Shown here piece by piece: positions 28,532-38,354 of a DNA stretch of 64,000 nucleotides. How positions within the stretch are numbered: the stretch's first letter is position 1; each line of letters begins with the position of its first letter. The position numbers and the translations under genes were made by a program. Below the pieces are notes generated by a model. That model saw only the letters and a program-made list of their open reading frames with translations. It did no database searches and was not told where the DNA came from. This DNA is from Lihuaxuella thermophila (GTDB lineage Bacteria; Bacillota; Bacilli; Thermoactinomycetales; Thermoactinomycetaceae), in the NCBI RefSeq assembly GCF_900110165.1, contig NZ_FOCQ01000015.1, forward strand, positions 40,935 through 104,934, read 5' to 3'.

Positions 28532-28786
28532 ATGAGCAATCATGTCTATCCATTTAAAAAAAGAAATTCGGTTCAAAATAGCGGAATGAAAGCTGGCGAA
28601 ATGTTACGAATTCTGGCCTGGGTGGTCATTGTCGCGGGTTTTGTGCTGTTGGCCCCGAATGTAAGCGACTTCAGCGGGGAGAATCTTGGATTGATGGTGG
28701 CAATAGGGTTTTTAATAGCTGGAATGAATATTTTTGTCCTTGCTACCATTTTTCAATTGCTTCATACAACACAGAATCATGAATAA
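28532..28786 (+). CDS. small two-span membrane protein of unknown function
   Basis: I do not recognise it. The 84-residue protein has a basic N-terminus (YPFKKRNSVQNSGMKAGEMLR) and two hydrophobic segments, at about residues 25-43 (ILAWVVIVAGFVLLAP) and 53-77 (LGLMVAIGFLIAGMNIFVLATIFQLL), and a short polar tail. The ATG at 28532 follows AAGGGG at a suitable distance and lies downstream of an extended -10 promoter. A strong terminator follows. It is therefore probably a monocistronic gene next to, but independent of, qoxABCD. Confidence 0.6.
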   Translation: MSNHVYPFKKRNSVQNSGMKAGEMLRILAWVVIVAGFVLLAPNVSDFSGENLGLMVAIGFLIAGMNIFVLATIFQLLHTTQNHE

Positions 28787-28840
28787 ACGATAGTCTGTTT
28801 GAAAGCAATTACATAACTAAAAATTTTAATAAATCATGAA

Positions 28841-28877
28841 GGGCAGTTCCATCTGGTGATGGAACTGCCCTCTTTTG
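28841..28877 (+). terminator. strong intrinsic terminator
   Basis: A perfect 13-bp stem (28841-28853 with 28858-28870) with a TGGT loop is followed by TCTTTTG. It insulates the small membrane protein gene from qoxABCD. Confidence 0.88.
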
Positions 28878-28977
28878 TTTGTTCGAACATCTTGTGAAGA
28901 ATGCGTGGAACCTTTGTAACAAATCTGGAACAGCTTTTTGACATTGGATCAAAGTAGTCAGCTGAAAAAATTTTATC

Positions 28978-28986
28978 TGTTATGAT
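28978..28986 (+). promoter_or_regulatory. extended -10 element, probable qoxABCD promoter
   Basis: TGT followed by TATGAT (28981-28986) lies 86 nt before qoxA. No good -35 box is found at 16-18 nt. A TTGACA at 28938-28943 is too far to pair with it. Confidence 0.4.
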
Positions 28987-29072
28987 GGAACAAATGGATA
29001 AGATGTTTCATTCCAATGATGACACGACGAATCCTGATAGATATATAGATTGCTGGAGAGGAGATCATTCCA

Positions 29073-29999
29073 ATGCGAAAACCAAGGCTGCTCCGTTGTA
29101 TTCAGCTGATCATCATGGCAGCGTTCGCGATAATTGTCCTTGCCGGATGCGAAAATCAATTTCTTGTGCTGGAGCCAAGAGGCCCGGTGGCTGAAACCCA
29201 GTATCAGCTGATTGTGGTGTCTGCCATTCTCTGTGCGATTGTCGTCATTCCTGTGATCATACTTACCGTCTTTGTTGTCTATCGTTACAGGGACCGGCCC
29301 GGCAACAAAGCACCCTATAAACCGGAGTGGGCGCACAATACGCTGTTGGAGGTTGTTTGGTGGGGGATTCCGGTTGTGATCATTGCGCTGCTCGGCTTTT
29401 ATACAGTGAAAGCGACTTTTGCGCTGCCCAAACCGCCCGCCCCGACGGCTATCAAAGTTCAAGTGACTTCGCTCGATTGGAAGTGGCTGTTCATCTACCC
29501 TGAGCAAAAGATTGCCACTGTCAATTACGCCCCGATTCCGGCCGGGGTTCCTGTTCAATTTGAGGTGACGTCCGATGCTCCGATGAACTCCTTCTGGGTT
29601 CCGCAACTTGGCGGACAAGTGTACACCATGCCCGGAATGGCCATGCGATTGTGGCTGCAAGCGGATCAGCCCGGCGAGTATTTTGGCCAGGGAGCAAACT
29701 TTACGGGTAAAGGATTTGCTCACATGCAATTTAAAGTGGTTGCCAAGTCGCAAGCTGAATTTGATAAGTGGGCGAACCAAATCAAGAAGACAGCCCCGGA
29801 GTTGACAATGGACGGTTACCGGAATCTGGCCAAACCTGGTCTTGCTGATGTGATGTCCTTTTCGTCTTATCCCGAAGGCCTCTTTGAATACATCGTAAAT
29901 AAAAACGGCGGTCCGAACCATAAGCACCATTCGAACAATCACGGAACCGGACATGAGACAGAGAAGCATGACATGTCCGGCATGCATAAGCACCATTAA
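29073..29999 (+). CDS. qoxA: quinol oxidase (aa3-600 type) subunit II, lipoprotein
   Basis: Subunit II of a proton-pumping menaquinol oxidase. The 308-residue precursor has a lipoprotein signal peptide with lipobox LAGC (C26), two membrane spans (about 43-71 and 93-118) and a cupredoxin domain. The CuA-binding Cys pair of cytochrome c oxidases is absent, and no Cys occurs after C26 apart from a replaced site, so quinol rather than cytochrome c is the likely donor. The C-terminus is a His-rich tail (residues about 285-308, roughly ten His). GGAGAGG precedes the ATG. qoxB follows after 23 nt. Confidence 0.92.
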   Translation: MRKPRLLRCIQLIIMAAFAIIVLAGCENQFLVLEPRGPVAETQYQLIVVSAILCAIVVIPVIILTVFVVYRYRDRPGNKAPYKPEWAHNTLLEVVWWGIPVVIIALLGFYTVKATFALPKPPAPTAIKVQVTSLDWKWLFIYPEQKIATVNYAPIPAGVPVQFEVTSDAPMNSFWVPQLGGQVYTMPGMAMRLWLQADQPGEYFGQGANFTGKGFAHMQFKVVAKSQAEFDKWANQIKKTAPELTMDGYRNLAKPGLADVMSFSSYPEGLFEYIVNKNGGPNHKHHSNNHGTGHETEKHDMSGMHKHH

Positions 30000-30022
30000 A
30001 GGGAAAGAGAGGAGGAAGGCCA

Positions 30023-31993
30023 ATGTGGGAGAAAATAAAAGATTTTGCATCTACCTTCTTCGTGACGGGTGATCCGTTGATCTACGGGGCGGATGTTGCG
30101 ATTGTACTCACTACGTTTGCCATCATCTTTGTGCTCACTTATTACAAAAAATGGGGCTGGTTATGGAGGGAATGGCTCACAACCGTTGATCACAAGAAAA
30201 TTGGGATCATGTATTTGATCGCGTCGCTGCTGATGCTGTTCCGGGGCGGTGTAGATGCCCTGCTGATGCGGTTGCAGCTGGCTTTGCCGGAGATGCACTT
30301 TTTGCACTCCGAACACTACAATGCCATTTTTACGACGCACGGCACGATCATGATCCTTTTCATGGCGATGCCGATGATGTTCGCTTTGTTTAACATCGTC
30401 GTCCCGCTGCAGATCGGAGCGCGGGACGTTGCGTATCCTTTCCTCAATGCGTTAAGCTTTTGGCTGTTTTTCTTTGGGGCATTGCTCTTCAACATCTCTT
30501 TTGTCATCGGTGGTTCCCCGGATTCAGGTTGGCTGGCTTATCCGCCGCTGTCCGAACTCTCCCACAGTCCGGGAGTCGGACAAAATTTCTATATTTGGGG
30601 GATTCAGATCTCCGGAATCGGTAGTTTGGCTACCGGAATCAACTTTCTGGTCACCATCTTAAAAATGCGTGCTCCGGGCATGAAATTGATGGACATGCCC
30701 ATGTTTACCTGGTCAGTTCTGGCCACCTGCATCCTGATTATCTTTGCGTTCCCGATCCTGACGGTAACGCTGGGTCTCTTATTCGTCGACCGTTTCTTTG
30801 GCGGGCATTTCTTCACCATGGACGGCGGCGGGAATCCGATGATGTACGTGAACTTGATCTGGATGTGGGGACATCCCGAGGTGTATATTGTCATCCTGCC
30901 GGCTTTCGGTATTTTCTCCGAGATCGTGAGCACGTTCTCGAGAAAGAAGATCTTTGGCTATAAATCGATGGTATTTGCCATGATGATTATCAGTGTGCTG
31001 GCTTTCTTCACCTGGGTACACCACTTCTTCACCATGGGCGCGGGAGCGGATGTCAACGCCTTCTTTGCCGTCACGACCATGGCCATCGCCATCCCGACAG
31101 GTGTGAAGGTCTTTAACTGGCTGTTTACGATGTTCCGCGGACGGATTCAATTGAAGCAGCCCATGCTTTGGACCCTGGCGTTTATTCCTTGCTTTGCCGT
31201 CGGCGGGGCAACTGGGGTTATGCTGGCTGTCGCTCCTGCAGACTATCAGTATCACAACAGCTATTTCCTGATTGCCCATTTCCATCAGGTATTGATTGGC
31301 GGCGTTGTGTTCGGATATTTGGCCGGCATTTACTATTGGTGGCCGAAGATGTTCGGCTTTAAGCTGGATGAACGTCTCGGCAAATGGGGCTTCTGGTTGT
31401 GGAATATCGGTTTCTATGTGTGTTTTATGCCGCAATATGCGTTAGGTTTCATGGGAATGACCCGGAGAGTTTATACCTATGGATGGGATCTGGGTTGGGC
31501 GCCGCTCAACTTTACGTCTACGGTAGGGGCCTTCCTCATGGGGGCCGGGTTCGTTTTCCAAATCTGGCAAATCGCTTACAGCATTAAACACGGCGAGCGT
31601 GACCGGACAGGTGACCCCTGGAACGGACGGACGCTGGAGTGGTCGATTCCCTCTCCGGCTCCCCATTACAACTTTGCCGTCATCCCGCAAGTAAAAGGGC
31701 CAGATGCCTGGTGGGAAATGAAGAAAGAGATGCAACAAGACGGCACCAAAAAGAAACCTGTGCAGCTCAAACCCATTCATATGCCGAAAAACTCCGGTAT
31801 TCCGTTCATTATGTCCGTCTTCTGGTTTATTGCCGGATTTGGCTTTACGTTCTCGTGGGTGTGGATGGCTGTGTTCGGTCTGATCGGAGTAGGGATTTGT
31901 TTACTCGCTCGTTCTTTCCAATACGACACGGATTATTATATTCCGGTTAAAGAGATCGAGCGTACCGAAAAAGCACTAGGGAGGGCTGTATAA
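30023..31993 (+). CDS. qoxB: quinol oxidase subunit I
   Basis: Subunit I carries haem a, haem a3 and CuB and forms the proton-pumping core. The 656-residue, multi-span protein has the haem-ligand FTTHGTIMILF, the CuB/Tyr motif WGHPEVYIVILPAFGIFSE, the CuB His pair WVHHFFTMG and the haem pair in IAHFHQVLIGG. Length matches QoxB. GAGGAGG lies 8 nt before the ATG, and its TAA overlaps the qoxC start. Confidence 0.96.
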   Translation: MWEKIKDFASTFFVTGDPLIYGADVAIVLTTFAIIFVLTYYKKWGWLWREWLTTVDHKKIGIMYLIASLLMLFRGGVDALLMRLQLALPEMHFLHSEHYNAIFTTHGTIMILFMAMPMMFALFNIVVPLQIGARDVAYPFLNALSFWLFFFGALLFNISFVIGGSPDSGWLAYPPLSELSHSPGVGQNFYIWGIQISGIGSLATGINFLVTILKMRAPGMKLMDMPMFTWSVLATCILIIFAFPILTVTLGLLFVDRFFGGHFFTMDGGGNPMMYVNLIWMWGHPEVYIVILPAFGIFSEIVSTFSRKKIFGYKSMVFAMMIISVLAFFTWVHHFFTMGAGADVNAFFAVTTMAIAIPTGVKVFNWLFTMFRGRIQLKQPMLWTLAFIPCFAVGGATGVMLAVAPADYQYHNSYFLIAHFHQVLIGGVVFGYLAGIYYWWPKMFGFKLDERLGKWGFWLWNIGFYVCFMPQYALGFMGMTRRVYTYGWDLGWAPLNFTSTVGAFLMGAGFVFQIWQIAYSIKHGERDRTGDPWNGRTLEWSIPSPAPHYNFAVIPQVKGPDAWWEMKKEMQQDGTKKKPVQLKPIHMPKNSGIPFIMSVFWFIAGFGFTFSWVWMAVFGLIGVGICLLARSFQYDTDYYIPVKEIERTEKALGRAV

Positions 31994-32598
31994 TGGAACA
32001 TGCCGCATCCCATCATAAACATCACCATGATGACCATCACGATCAAGAGTCTCTCAAGACTCTTGGCTTTTGGATCTTCCTTGTCACTGACTGTATTTTG
32101 TTCGGCACCTTGTTTGCCACGTATGTCGTCCTGCGCACGAACACGGCGGGCGGCCCTGTAGGCAAAGAAATATTTGATGTTGCGGGATTTGTCGCGGAAA
32201 CGTTCATTTTGTTGACGAGCAGCTTTACCAGCGGACTGGCCGTTTTAGCCATGCACAAAGGGAAGATCAAAGAACTGATCACTTGGCTGATCGTAACGGC
32301 CCTGTTAGGTTTAGCCTTTATCGGTCTGGAAATCAATGAGTTTTATCATATGGTGATGGAAGGAGCCACCATCTCCACGAGCGCCTTCCTGTCCGCGTTC
32401 TTTACCCTGGTCGGCACGCACGGTCTTCACGTTTCTTTCGGATTGATTTGGATGATCGCGATTATGATTCAATTAGGACGTCACGGGATCAACCCCGTGA
32501 CCAGCCGGAAAGTGTACAACATCTGTTTGTACTGGCATTTTCTTGACGTCGTGTGGATTTTCCTCTTTACCGTCGTGTATCTGATGGGGGTGATGTAG
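31993..32598 (+). CDS. qoxC: quinol oxidase subunit III
   Basis: Subunit III of the haem-copper oxidase, 201 residues with five hydrophobic spans (starting with LGFWIFLVTDCILFGTLFATYVVL). The N-terminus has a His- and Asp-rich stretch (residues 5-17) before the first span. The FxGTHGLHVSFGLIWM and YWHFLDVVWIFLFTVVYL segments mark the family. It starts on the last base of qoxB. Confidence 0.94.
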   Translation: MEHAASHHKHHHDDHHDQESLKTLGFWIFLVTDCILFGTLFATYVVLRTNTAGGPVGKEIFDVAGFVAETFILLTSSFTSGLAVLAMHKGKIKELITWLIVTALLGLAFIGLEINEFYHMVMEGATISTSAFLSAFFTLVGTHGLHVSFGLIWMIAIMIQLGRHGINPVTSRKVYNICLYWHFLDVVWIFLFTVVYLMGVM

Positions 32599-32599
32599 G

Positions 32600-32902
32600 A
32601 TGAATCAAGAGAGCCACGGGTCGGTTAAATCGTATACCATCGGGTTTATCTTATCGATCATCCTGACCGTTATTCCATTGGTCCTGGTATTAAATAAGAT
32701 GATGAGTCCGACAGCGCTTGTGGTGACCATCATTGCCATGGCAGTTTTGCAATTCTTGGTTCAACTGTTCTTTTTCATGCACATCAAAGAGGGAGAAAAG
32801 CCGAGATACAATGTAATGGCTTTGATCCTTGGCGTGGTGATCGTGGTTACGATCGTGGCCGGTTCAGTCTGGATCATGTCGTTTAATTCGCAAGTCCAGT
32901 AA
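32600..32902 (+). CDS. qoxD: quinol oxidase subunit IV
   Basis: The smallest oxidase subunit, 100 residues with three membrane spans (IGFILSIILTVIPLVLVL, ALVVTIIAMAVLQFLVQLFFF and ALILGVVIVVTIVAGSVWIM) and the conserved FFMHIKEGEKPRYN segment between spans 2 and 3. It begins 1 nt after qoxC and ends the operon at a terminator. It assists assembly in relatives. Confidence 0.93.
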   Translation: MNQESHGSVKSYTIGFILSIILTVIPLVLVLNKMMSPTALVVTIIAMAVLQFLVQLFFFMHIKEGEKPRYNVMALILGVVIVVTIVAGSVWIMSFNSQVQ

Positions 32903-32917
32903 TTGATCAGTTACTCA

Positions 32918-32952
32918 GCTATCTTGTCCAGCGGATGAGATAGCTTTTTTTA
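32918..32952 (+). terminator. terminator of the qoxABCD operon
   Basis: GCTATCT (32918-32924) pairs with AGATAGC (32938-32944) and is followed by TTTTTTTA. Confidence 0.85.
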
Positions 32953-33031
32953 GTTGTAAGTTTGAAATAAAGAGAATGGTGTCGCTTTCTGCTCAGGGTT
33001 ATCCGAAAATGACGATTTGGATCTTGGTTCC

Positions 33032-33163
33032 CTAGTAATCTTCTACAAGTATTTCCCCGGAAATATCCAAGATGACAGTGTTCGACGGATTCTTCCATCT
33101 CTCTTGTCCGGTCATATGGATGAGATCATTTGCGTGAACTCCAGACATGATTTTGCATTGCAT
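33032..33163 (-). CDS. unrecognised small ORF, 43 residues, opposite strand
   Basis: I do not recognise the product. The frame opens with ATG at 33163 and ends at TAG (33034-33032). On the minus strand AGGAG (33175-33171) lies 7 nt before the ATG, a textbook ribosome-binding site. The peptide is mixed in character (MQCKIMSGVHANDLIHMTGQ at the N-terminus, and a WKNPSNTVILDISGEILVED segment), with no membrane span and one Cys. It sits alone in the gap between qoxD and rpsJ. Coding status is supported only by the ribosome-binding site; it could be a remnant. Confidence 0.4.
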   Translation of the reverse strand: MQCKIMSGVHANDLIHMTGQERWKNPSNTVILDISGEILVEDY

Positions 33164-33175
33164 GATATTTCTCCT

Positions 33176-33416
33176 AAACAGGGGTAAGGGCAGTTAAAAG
33201 ATTTCTATTAGATATCAATATAAATAAGAGGTCATTTATGGATAGACTTACAAGTGGATCGGCCATTCCAAGAGCCAGCGGTTGGGCAAAGAGTTTCGCT
33301 TGTTTTGTGCTCCGGTTGAGCCGTTTAATAGCGGTGTGCTGAGGGTTGAACGCGTTGCAGGCAGCTGAGATCAAGCACTAAAGTGTTCTATTACCCCAAA
33401 ACGGATGGAAAATAAC
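33176..33416. other. gene-free stretch upstream of the S10 promoter
   Basis: No convincing gene on either strand. A 66-codon minus frame (33174-33374) starts with TTG and has no ribosome-binding site, so I do not call it. The 33180-33240 part is AT-rich and could hold the promoter of the minus-strand small ORF. Confidence 0.5.
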
Positions 33417-33445
33417 TTGCATCTGTTTCTGTTTTTCTATATAAT
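33417..33445 (+). promoter_or_regulatory. SigA-type promoter for the S10 operon
   Basis: TTGCAT (33417-33422), a 17-nt spacer and a perfect TATAAT (33440-33445). Transcription would start near 33452, giving a leader of about 120 nt before rpsJ. It is the only clear promoter for the long ribosomal gene cluster that follows. Confidence 0.75.
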
Positions 33446-33462
33446 CTTGAATGTTGTCATGA

Positions 33463-33882
<420 letters not shown>

Positions 33883-33916
33883 TTTTTCTACTTTCAAACG
33901 GCAGGAGGTGTAGAAA

Positions 33917-34543
33917 GTGAAAGGTATTCTCGGCAAAAAAATTGGGATGACCCAAATCTTCAATGAAGATGGCGTGGTAGTGCCCGTCACCGTTGTGGCA
34001 GCAGGTCCCTGCGTTGTACTGCAAAAGAAAGATGAAGCAAATGACGGATATGCAGCCATCCAGCTCGGTTTCGAAGAGAAAAAAGAACATCGTGCCAACA
34101 AACCGGAACTCGGCCATGCAAAAAAAGCAAATGCCAAGCCGCAGAAATTCATCAAAGAAATCCGCGGAGTAAACCTGGACGAGTATGAGCTGGGCGGAGT
34201 CGTCAAAGCGGATATTTTCGCTGAAGGCGAATTGGTTGATGTGACCGGTACCTCCAAAGGAAAAGGTTTCGCAGGTGCAATCAAGCGCCACAACCAAGCG
34301 CGCGGGCCGATGTCTCACGGTTCCCGTTACCATCGCGGACCGGGTTCTCTGGGTGCGATTGCTCCGAACCGTGTATTTAAAGGGCAAACCCTCCCGGGTC
34401 GCATGGGTGGAGAGCGTGTCACCACGCAAAATCTGCAAATTGTTCGAGTAGACGCAGAAAACAATCTGCTTCTCATCAAAGGTTCCGTACCCGGACCGAA
34501 AAACAGCTATCTTGTGATCAAATCCGCTGTGAAAGGTCAATAA
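33917..34543 (+). CDS. rplC: 50S ribosomal protein L3
   Basis: The 208-residue protein begins [19 protein letters not shown] and has the 23S-contacting [32 protein letters not shown] loop near the peptidyl transferase centre. GTG start after AGGAGGTG. It lies 34 nt after rpsJ and 29 nt before rplD. Confidence 0.98.
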   Translation: MKGILGKKIGMTQIFNEDGVVVPVTVVAAGPCVVLQKKDEANDGYAAIQLGFEEKKEHRANKPELGHAKKANAKPQKFIKEIRGVNLDEYELGGVVKADIFAEGELVDVTGTSKGKGFAGAIKRHNQARGPMSHGSRYHRGPGSLGAIAPNRVFKGQTLPGRMGGERVTTQNLQIVRVDAENNLLLIKGSVPGPKNSYLVIKSAVKGQ

Positions 34544-34572
34544 TCGCTTTGAAGGGAAAGGAGGATTCATCC

Positions 34573-35199
34573 ATGCCAAAGGTAGCAGTGTTAGATATGA
34601 GCGGTAAACAGGTAGGGGATATCGAATTGTCCGATGCTGTATTCGGTATCACTCCGAATGAAGCCGTTTTGCATGAAGCGGTCGTCATGCAGCAAGCTTC
34701 CTTGCGCCGCGGCACTCATGCAACGAAAAACCGCGCAGCTGTACGCGGGGGCGGCAGAAAGCCGTGGAGACAAAAAGGTACGGGGCGTGCACGTCACGGC
34801 AGCATCCGTTCGCCTATTTGGGTCGGCGGTGGCGTCGTATTCGGGCCTCAGCCTCGCAGCTATGCTTACAAATTGCCGAAGAAAGTTCGCCGTCTCGCGA
34901 TTAAATCGGCTCTGTCCTCCAAAGTGAGAGACAATGAGATGATCGTGCTGGATGAGCTGAAACTGGAACAAGCCAAAACGCGTGAAATGGTGAATGTGCT
35001 GAAAAATCTGGGAGCGGACAAGAAGGCGCTTGTTGTCAGCGACAACCTGGATGAAAATGCAGTGCTCTCCACACGCAATATCCCCGGTGTGAAGCTGATC
35101 TCCGCTGATGGCTTGAATGTGTTGGATGTGCTTTACCATGACAAGCTGATTCTCACTCGTGGAGCTGTGAATCGCGTTGAGGAGGTGCTAGGCCAGTGA
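34573..35199 (+). CDS. rplD: 50S ribosomal protein L4
   Basis: The 208-residue protein has the long exit-tunnel loop ([51 protein letters not shown]). The ATG at 34573 is preceded by AAGGAGG at 9 nt; upstream in-frame codons are leader. Its stop overlaps the rplW GTG. Changes in the loop would affect macrolide binding; none stands out. Confidence 0.97.
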   Translation: MPKVAVLDMSGKQVGDIELSDAVFGITPNEAVLHEAVVMQQASLRRGTHATKNRAAVRGGGRKPWRQKGTGRARHGSIRSPIWVGGGVVFGPQPRSYAYKLPKKVRRLAIKSALSSKVRDNEMIVLDELKLEQAKTREMVNVLKNLGADKKALVVSDNLDENAVLSTRNIPGVKLISADGLNVLDVLYHDKLILTRGAVNRVEEVLGQ

Positions 35200-35483
35200 A
35201 AGACCCGCGCGATATTATCCGTCGTCCGGTGATTACCGAGAAATCCACGGAGTTGATGGAAGACCGCAAATACGTCTTTGAAGTAGACGTGCGCGCCAAC
35301 AAAGTGGAAGTGAAAAAAGCCATTGAAGAAATCTTTGGCGTGAAAGTGGAAAAAGTGAACACCATGCGTGTTCCCGGAAAGCAAAAGCGTTATGGTCGTT
35401 ACACCGGCCGCACGCCCGAGAGAAAGAAAGCGATCGTCAAGCTGGCTGAAGACAGCAAGCCGATCGAACTCTTTGAAGTCTAA
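35196..35483 (+). CDS. rplW: 50S ribosomal protein L23
   Basis: L23 lies at the exit of the nascent-chain tunnel and docks SRP and trigger factor. The 95-residue protein has [53 protein letters not shown]. The GTG start overlaps the rplD stop (GTGA), with GAGGAGG upstream. Confidence 0.97.
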   Translation: MKDPRDIIRRPVITEKSTELMEDRKYVFEVDVRANKVEVKKAIEEIFGVKVEKVNTMRVPGKQKRYGRYTGRTPERKKAIVKLAEDSKPIELFEV

Positions 35484-35515
35484 TTCAAATACCGCGAAAA
35501 AGGAGGGAAACAGAA

Positions 35516-36346
35516 GTGGGCATTAAAAATTTTAAACCGACGACCCCATCCCGTCGTCATATGACCGTATCCACATTTGAAGAGATCACCACCGATAAAC
35601 CGGAAAAATCCCTGACCGTGCCGCTGGTGAAAAAAGCCGGTCGCAACAACCAGGGCAGACTGACTGTGCGCCATCAAGGTGGCGGTCACAAGCGGAAATA
35701 CCGGATCATCGACTTCAAGCGCAACAAAGACGGCATTCCCGGCAAAGTTGCCACCATCGAATACGATCCGAACCGCTCCGCAAACATCGCTTTGATTCAC
35801 TATGTTGACGGTGAAAAACGCTACATTCTCGCTCCGCATGGTCTCACTGTCGGAACTGAGATCATCTCCGGTCCGGATGCAGACATCCGTGTGGGAAATG
35901 CGCTTCCGCTTCGGAATATCCCGGTAGGTACCGTTATTCATAACATCGAGCTGAAACCGGGTCGCGGAGGACAGTTGGTTCGTGCTGCCGGTGCTTCGGC
36001 GCAACTTCTGGGTAAAGAGGGCAATTATGCGATCATCCGTCTCACCTCTGGTGAAACCCGCATGATCCACCTCGACTGCCGTGCAACCATCGGTCAAGTA
36101 GGCAACCTGGATCACGAGCTGGTCACCATCGGTAAAGCCGGTCGTTCCCGCTGGTTAGGCAAACGCCCGACCGTTCGCGGATCGGTCATGAACCCGGTTG
36201 ATCACCCGCACGGTGGTGGTGAAGGCCGTGCGCCGATCGGACGCAAGTCTCCGGTCACACCTTGGGGCAAACCTACGCTTGGTTACAAAACCCGCAAGAA
36301 AAACAAAGCATCCGACAAATATATCATTCGTCGTCGCAAGAAGTAA
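35516..36346 (+). CDS. rplB: 50S ribosomal protein L2
   Basis: L2 is needed for subunit joining and peptidyl transfer. The 276-residue protein has [30 protein letters not shown] at the N-terminal side and the essential C-terminal [39 protein letters not shown] loop with its conserved His. GTG start after AAGGAGGG. Confidence 0.98.
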   Translation: MGIKNFKPTTPSRRHMTVSTFEEITTDKPEKSLTVPLVKKAGRNNQGRLTVRHQGGGHKRKYRIIDFKRNKDGIPGKVATIEYDPNRSANIALIHYVDGEKRYILAPHGLTVGTEIISGPDADIRVGNALPLRNIPVGTVIHNIELKPGRGGQLVRAAGASAQLLGKEGNYAIIRLTSGETRMIHLDCRATIGQVGNLDHELVTIGKAGRSRWLGKRPTVRGSVMNPVDHPHGGGEGRAPIGRKSPVTPWGKPTLGYKTRKKNKASDKYIIRRRKK

Positions 36347-36388
36347 CGATGAGTATGAAAAACCTTCATCCGAAGGGAGGTTGAGTAT

Positions 36389-36670
36389 ATGGGCCGCAGC
36401 CTGAAAAAAGGACCATTTGCTGATGCTCACCTGTTGAAAAAAGTGGAAGAGCTGAATGAGAAAAACGAAAAGCGCGTAATCAAAACCTGGTCGCGTCGCT
36501 CCACCATCTTCCCGGAATTCGTCGGACATACTTTTGCCGTACATGACGGACGGAAGCACGTCCCTGTTTATGTGACGGAAGACATGGTCGGCCATAAACT
36601 GGGCGAATTTGTCCCGACCCGCACTTTCAAAGGTCATGCCGGCGATGACAAGAAGACGAAAAAACGGTAG
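36389..36670 (+). CDS. rpsS: 30S ribosomal protein S19
   Basis: S19 is in the 30S head next to S13. The 93-residue protein begins [22 protein letters not shown] and has [51 protein letters not shown] precedes the ATG. Length is standard. Confidence 0.98.
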   Translation: MGRSLKKGPFADAHLLKKVEELNEKNEKRVIKTWSRRSTIFPEFVGHTFAVHDGRKHVPVYVTEDMVGHKLGEFVPTRTFKGHAGDDKKTKKR

Positions 36671-36701
36671 AGGATAGGTTATCCAGAGGGGAGGTCAGAC
36701 T

Positions 36702-37034
36702 ATGCAAGCAAAAGCTGTTGCACGCAACGTGCGTATCGCTCCACGCAAAGCGCGTCTGGTTATCGATCTGATTCGCGGCAAATCTGTGGAAGAGGCTTTC
36801 GCCATCCTTCGCTTCACTCCTCGCGCCGCCTCACCGATCATTGAGAAAGTTCTTTCTTCAGCCGTAGCGAACGCTGAACACAACCACAACTTGGATACCA
36901 GCCGCTTGGTTGTCGAAAAGGCTTATGTTGATGAGGGGCCGACGATGAAACGCTACATGCCCCGCGCGATGGGACGTGCGAGCAGAATCAATAAACGTAC
37001 CAGCCACATTACGGTTGTCGTATCGGAAAAGTAG
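36702..37034 (+). CDS. rplV: 50S ribosomal protein L22
   Basis: L22 lines the exit tunnel. The 110-residue protein has [34 protein letters not shown] and the tunnel hairpin [32 protein letters not shown] with normal length. GGGGAGG precedes the ATG. Confidence 0.98.
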   Translation: MQAKAVARNVRIAPRKARLVIDLIRGKSVEEAFAILRFTPRAASPIIEKVLSSAVANAEHNHNLDTSRLVVEKAYVDEGPTMKRYMPRAMGRASRINKRTSHITVVVSEK

Positions 37035-37059
37035 TTTATGAATAAGGAGGGATAAAGCT

Positions 37060-37719
37060 TTGGGTCAAAAGGTTAATCCAGTCGGACTGCGTGTTGGTAT
37101 CATTCGTGATTGGGATTCCAAATGGTATGCCGGAAAAGATTATGCAGACCTGTTGCATGAAGACATCAAGATCCGTGAATTTATCAAGGATCGTCTGAAA
37201 GATGCAGCCGTTTCGAGAGTCGAAATCGAGCGTGCAGCGAACCGTGTGAATATCACCATTCACACTGCGAAGCCCGGCATGGTCATCGGTAAAGGCGGTG
37301 CTGAAGTGGAGGCACTTCGCGCTCAACTCGCCAAACTGACCAATAAAAAAGTCCACATCAACATCCATGAAATCAAAAACCCCGAGCTTGATGCATATCT
37401 TGTAGCTGAAAACATCGCTCAACAATTGGAGCGCCGGATCTCGTTCCGCCGGGCCATGAAACAGGCGATTCAACGTTCTCTGCGTGCAGGTGCGAAAGGT
37501 GTTCGCACGATGGTCAGCGGTCGTCTGGGCGGTGCAGATATCGCTCGCAGTGAAGGTTACAGCGAAGGAACTGTACCTCTGCACACGTTGCGCGCTGATA
37601 TCGACTATGGATTTGCGGAAGCTCACACCACTTACGGACGGATCGGTGTGAAAGTATGGATTTACCGTGGTGAGGTTCTTCCTGCCAAAAATAAGGGAGA
37701 AGCGGAAGGAGGCGAGTAA
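37060..37719 (+). CDS. rpsC: 30S ribosomal protein S3
   Basis: S3 forms the mRNA entry site. The 219-residue protein starts with TTG ([24 protein letters not shown] follows) after AAGGAGGG. It has the KH domain ([17 protein letters not shown]) and the C-terminal [53 protein letters not shown]. rplP follows at 3 nt. Confidence 0.97.
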   Translation: MGQKVNPVGLRVGIIRDWDSKWYAGKDYADLLHEDIKIREFIKDRLKDAAVSRVEIERAANRVNITIHTAKPGMVIGKGGAEVEALRAQLAKLTNKKVHINIHEIKNPELDAYLVAENIAQQLERRISFRRAMKQAIQRSLRAGAKGVRTMVSGRLGGADIARSEGYSEGTVPLHTLRADIDYGFAEAHTTYGRIGVKVWIYRGEVLPAKNKGEAEGGE

Positions 37720-37722
37720 GCC

Positions 37723-38145
37723 ATGCTAATGCCTAAACGTGTCAAATTCCGCCGTCCCCATCGTCCGAGCCTGAAAGGGCGTGCGAAAGGCGGTACGGAA
37801 GTAGCATTTGGTGAATACGGCTTGCAAGCCCTCGAACCGGCTTGGGTCACCAACCGGCAAATCGAGGCGGCGCGTATTGCCATGACCCGCTATATCAAAC
37901 GGGGCGGAAAAGTCTGGATCAAAATTTTCCCGGACACACCCATCACCCAAAAACCGCTTGAAGTACGGATGGGTAGCGGTAAAGGTTCTCCTGAAAAATG
38001 GGTGGCTGTAGTGAAACCGGGCAAGATCATGTTTGAACTGGCAGGTGTACCGGAAGAAACAGCTCGCGAAGCCATGCGCCTTGCAGCCAACAAACTTCCG
38101 ATTAAATGCAAATTTGTAAAACGTGAAGCGGGTGGTAACGAATGA
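37723..38145 (+). CDS. rplP: 50S ribosomal protein L16
   Basis: L16 organises the A-site finger region. The 140-residue protein begins [38 protein letters not shown] and contains the conserved arginine-bearing loop [47 protein letters not shown]. The usual HRG-type N-terminal stretch reads HRPSLKG here. Its stop overlaps the rpmC start. Confidence 0.97.
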   Translation: MLMPKRVKFRRPHRPSLKGRAKGGTEVAFGEYGLQALEPAWVTNRQIEAARIAMTRYIKRGGKVWIKIFPDTPITQKPLEVRMGSGKGSPEKWVAVVKPGKIMFELAGVPEETAREAMRLAANKLPIKCKFVKREAGGNE

Positions 38146-38354
38146 AAGCGAAAGAGCTAGTGGAGTTGACCACCGCCGAGATCGAGCAAAAGCTCGCACA
38201 GTACAAAGAGGAACTGTTTAACCTCCGTTTCCAGTCTGCAACCGGGCAATTGGATAACCCTGCTCGCCTGCGTCAGGTTCGCAAGAACATCGCCCGTTGC
38301 AAAACCGTTCTTCGTGAGCGCGAACTGGGTATCGAAAGGAGGAAACAGGGATGA
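38142..38354 (+). CDS. rpmC: 50S ribosomal protein L29
   Basis: A small two-helix protein at the tunnel exit next to L23. The 70 residues include [55 protein letters not shown]. Its ATG overlaps the rplP stop and its stop overlaps the rpsQ start, each by 4 nt. Confidence 0.97.
   Translation: MKAKELVELTTAEIEQKLAQYKEELFNLRFQSATGQLDNPARLRQVRKNIARCKTVLRERELGIERRKQG

Noticed and set aside
29073..29999. reading qoxA as cytochrome c oxidase subunit II (ctaC)
   Set aside because: The CuA cysteine ligands and any cytochrome c domain are absent, and the gene order is qoxABCD.
33174..33374. 66-codon minus-strand frame between qoxD and rpsJ
   Set aside because: It starts with TTG, has no ribosome-binding site and shows no recognised motif. 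The smaller 33032-33163 frame is better supported.
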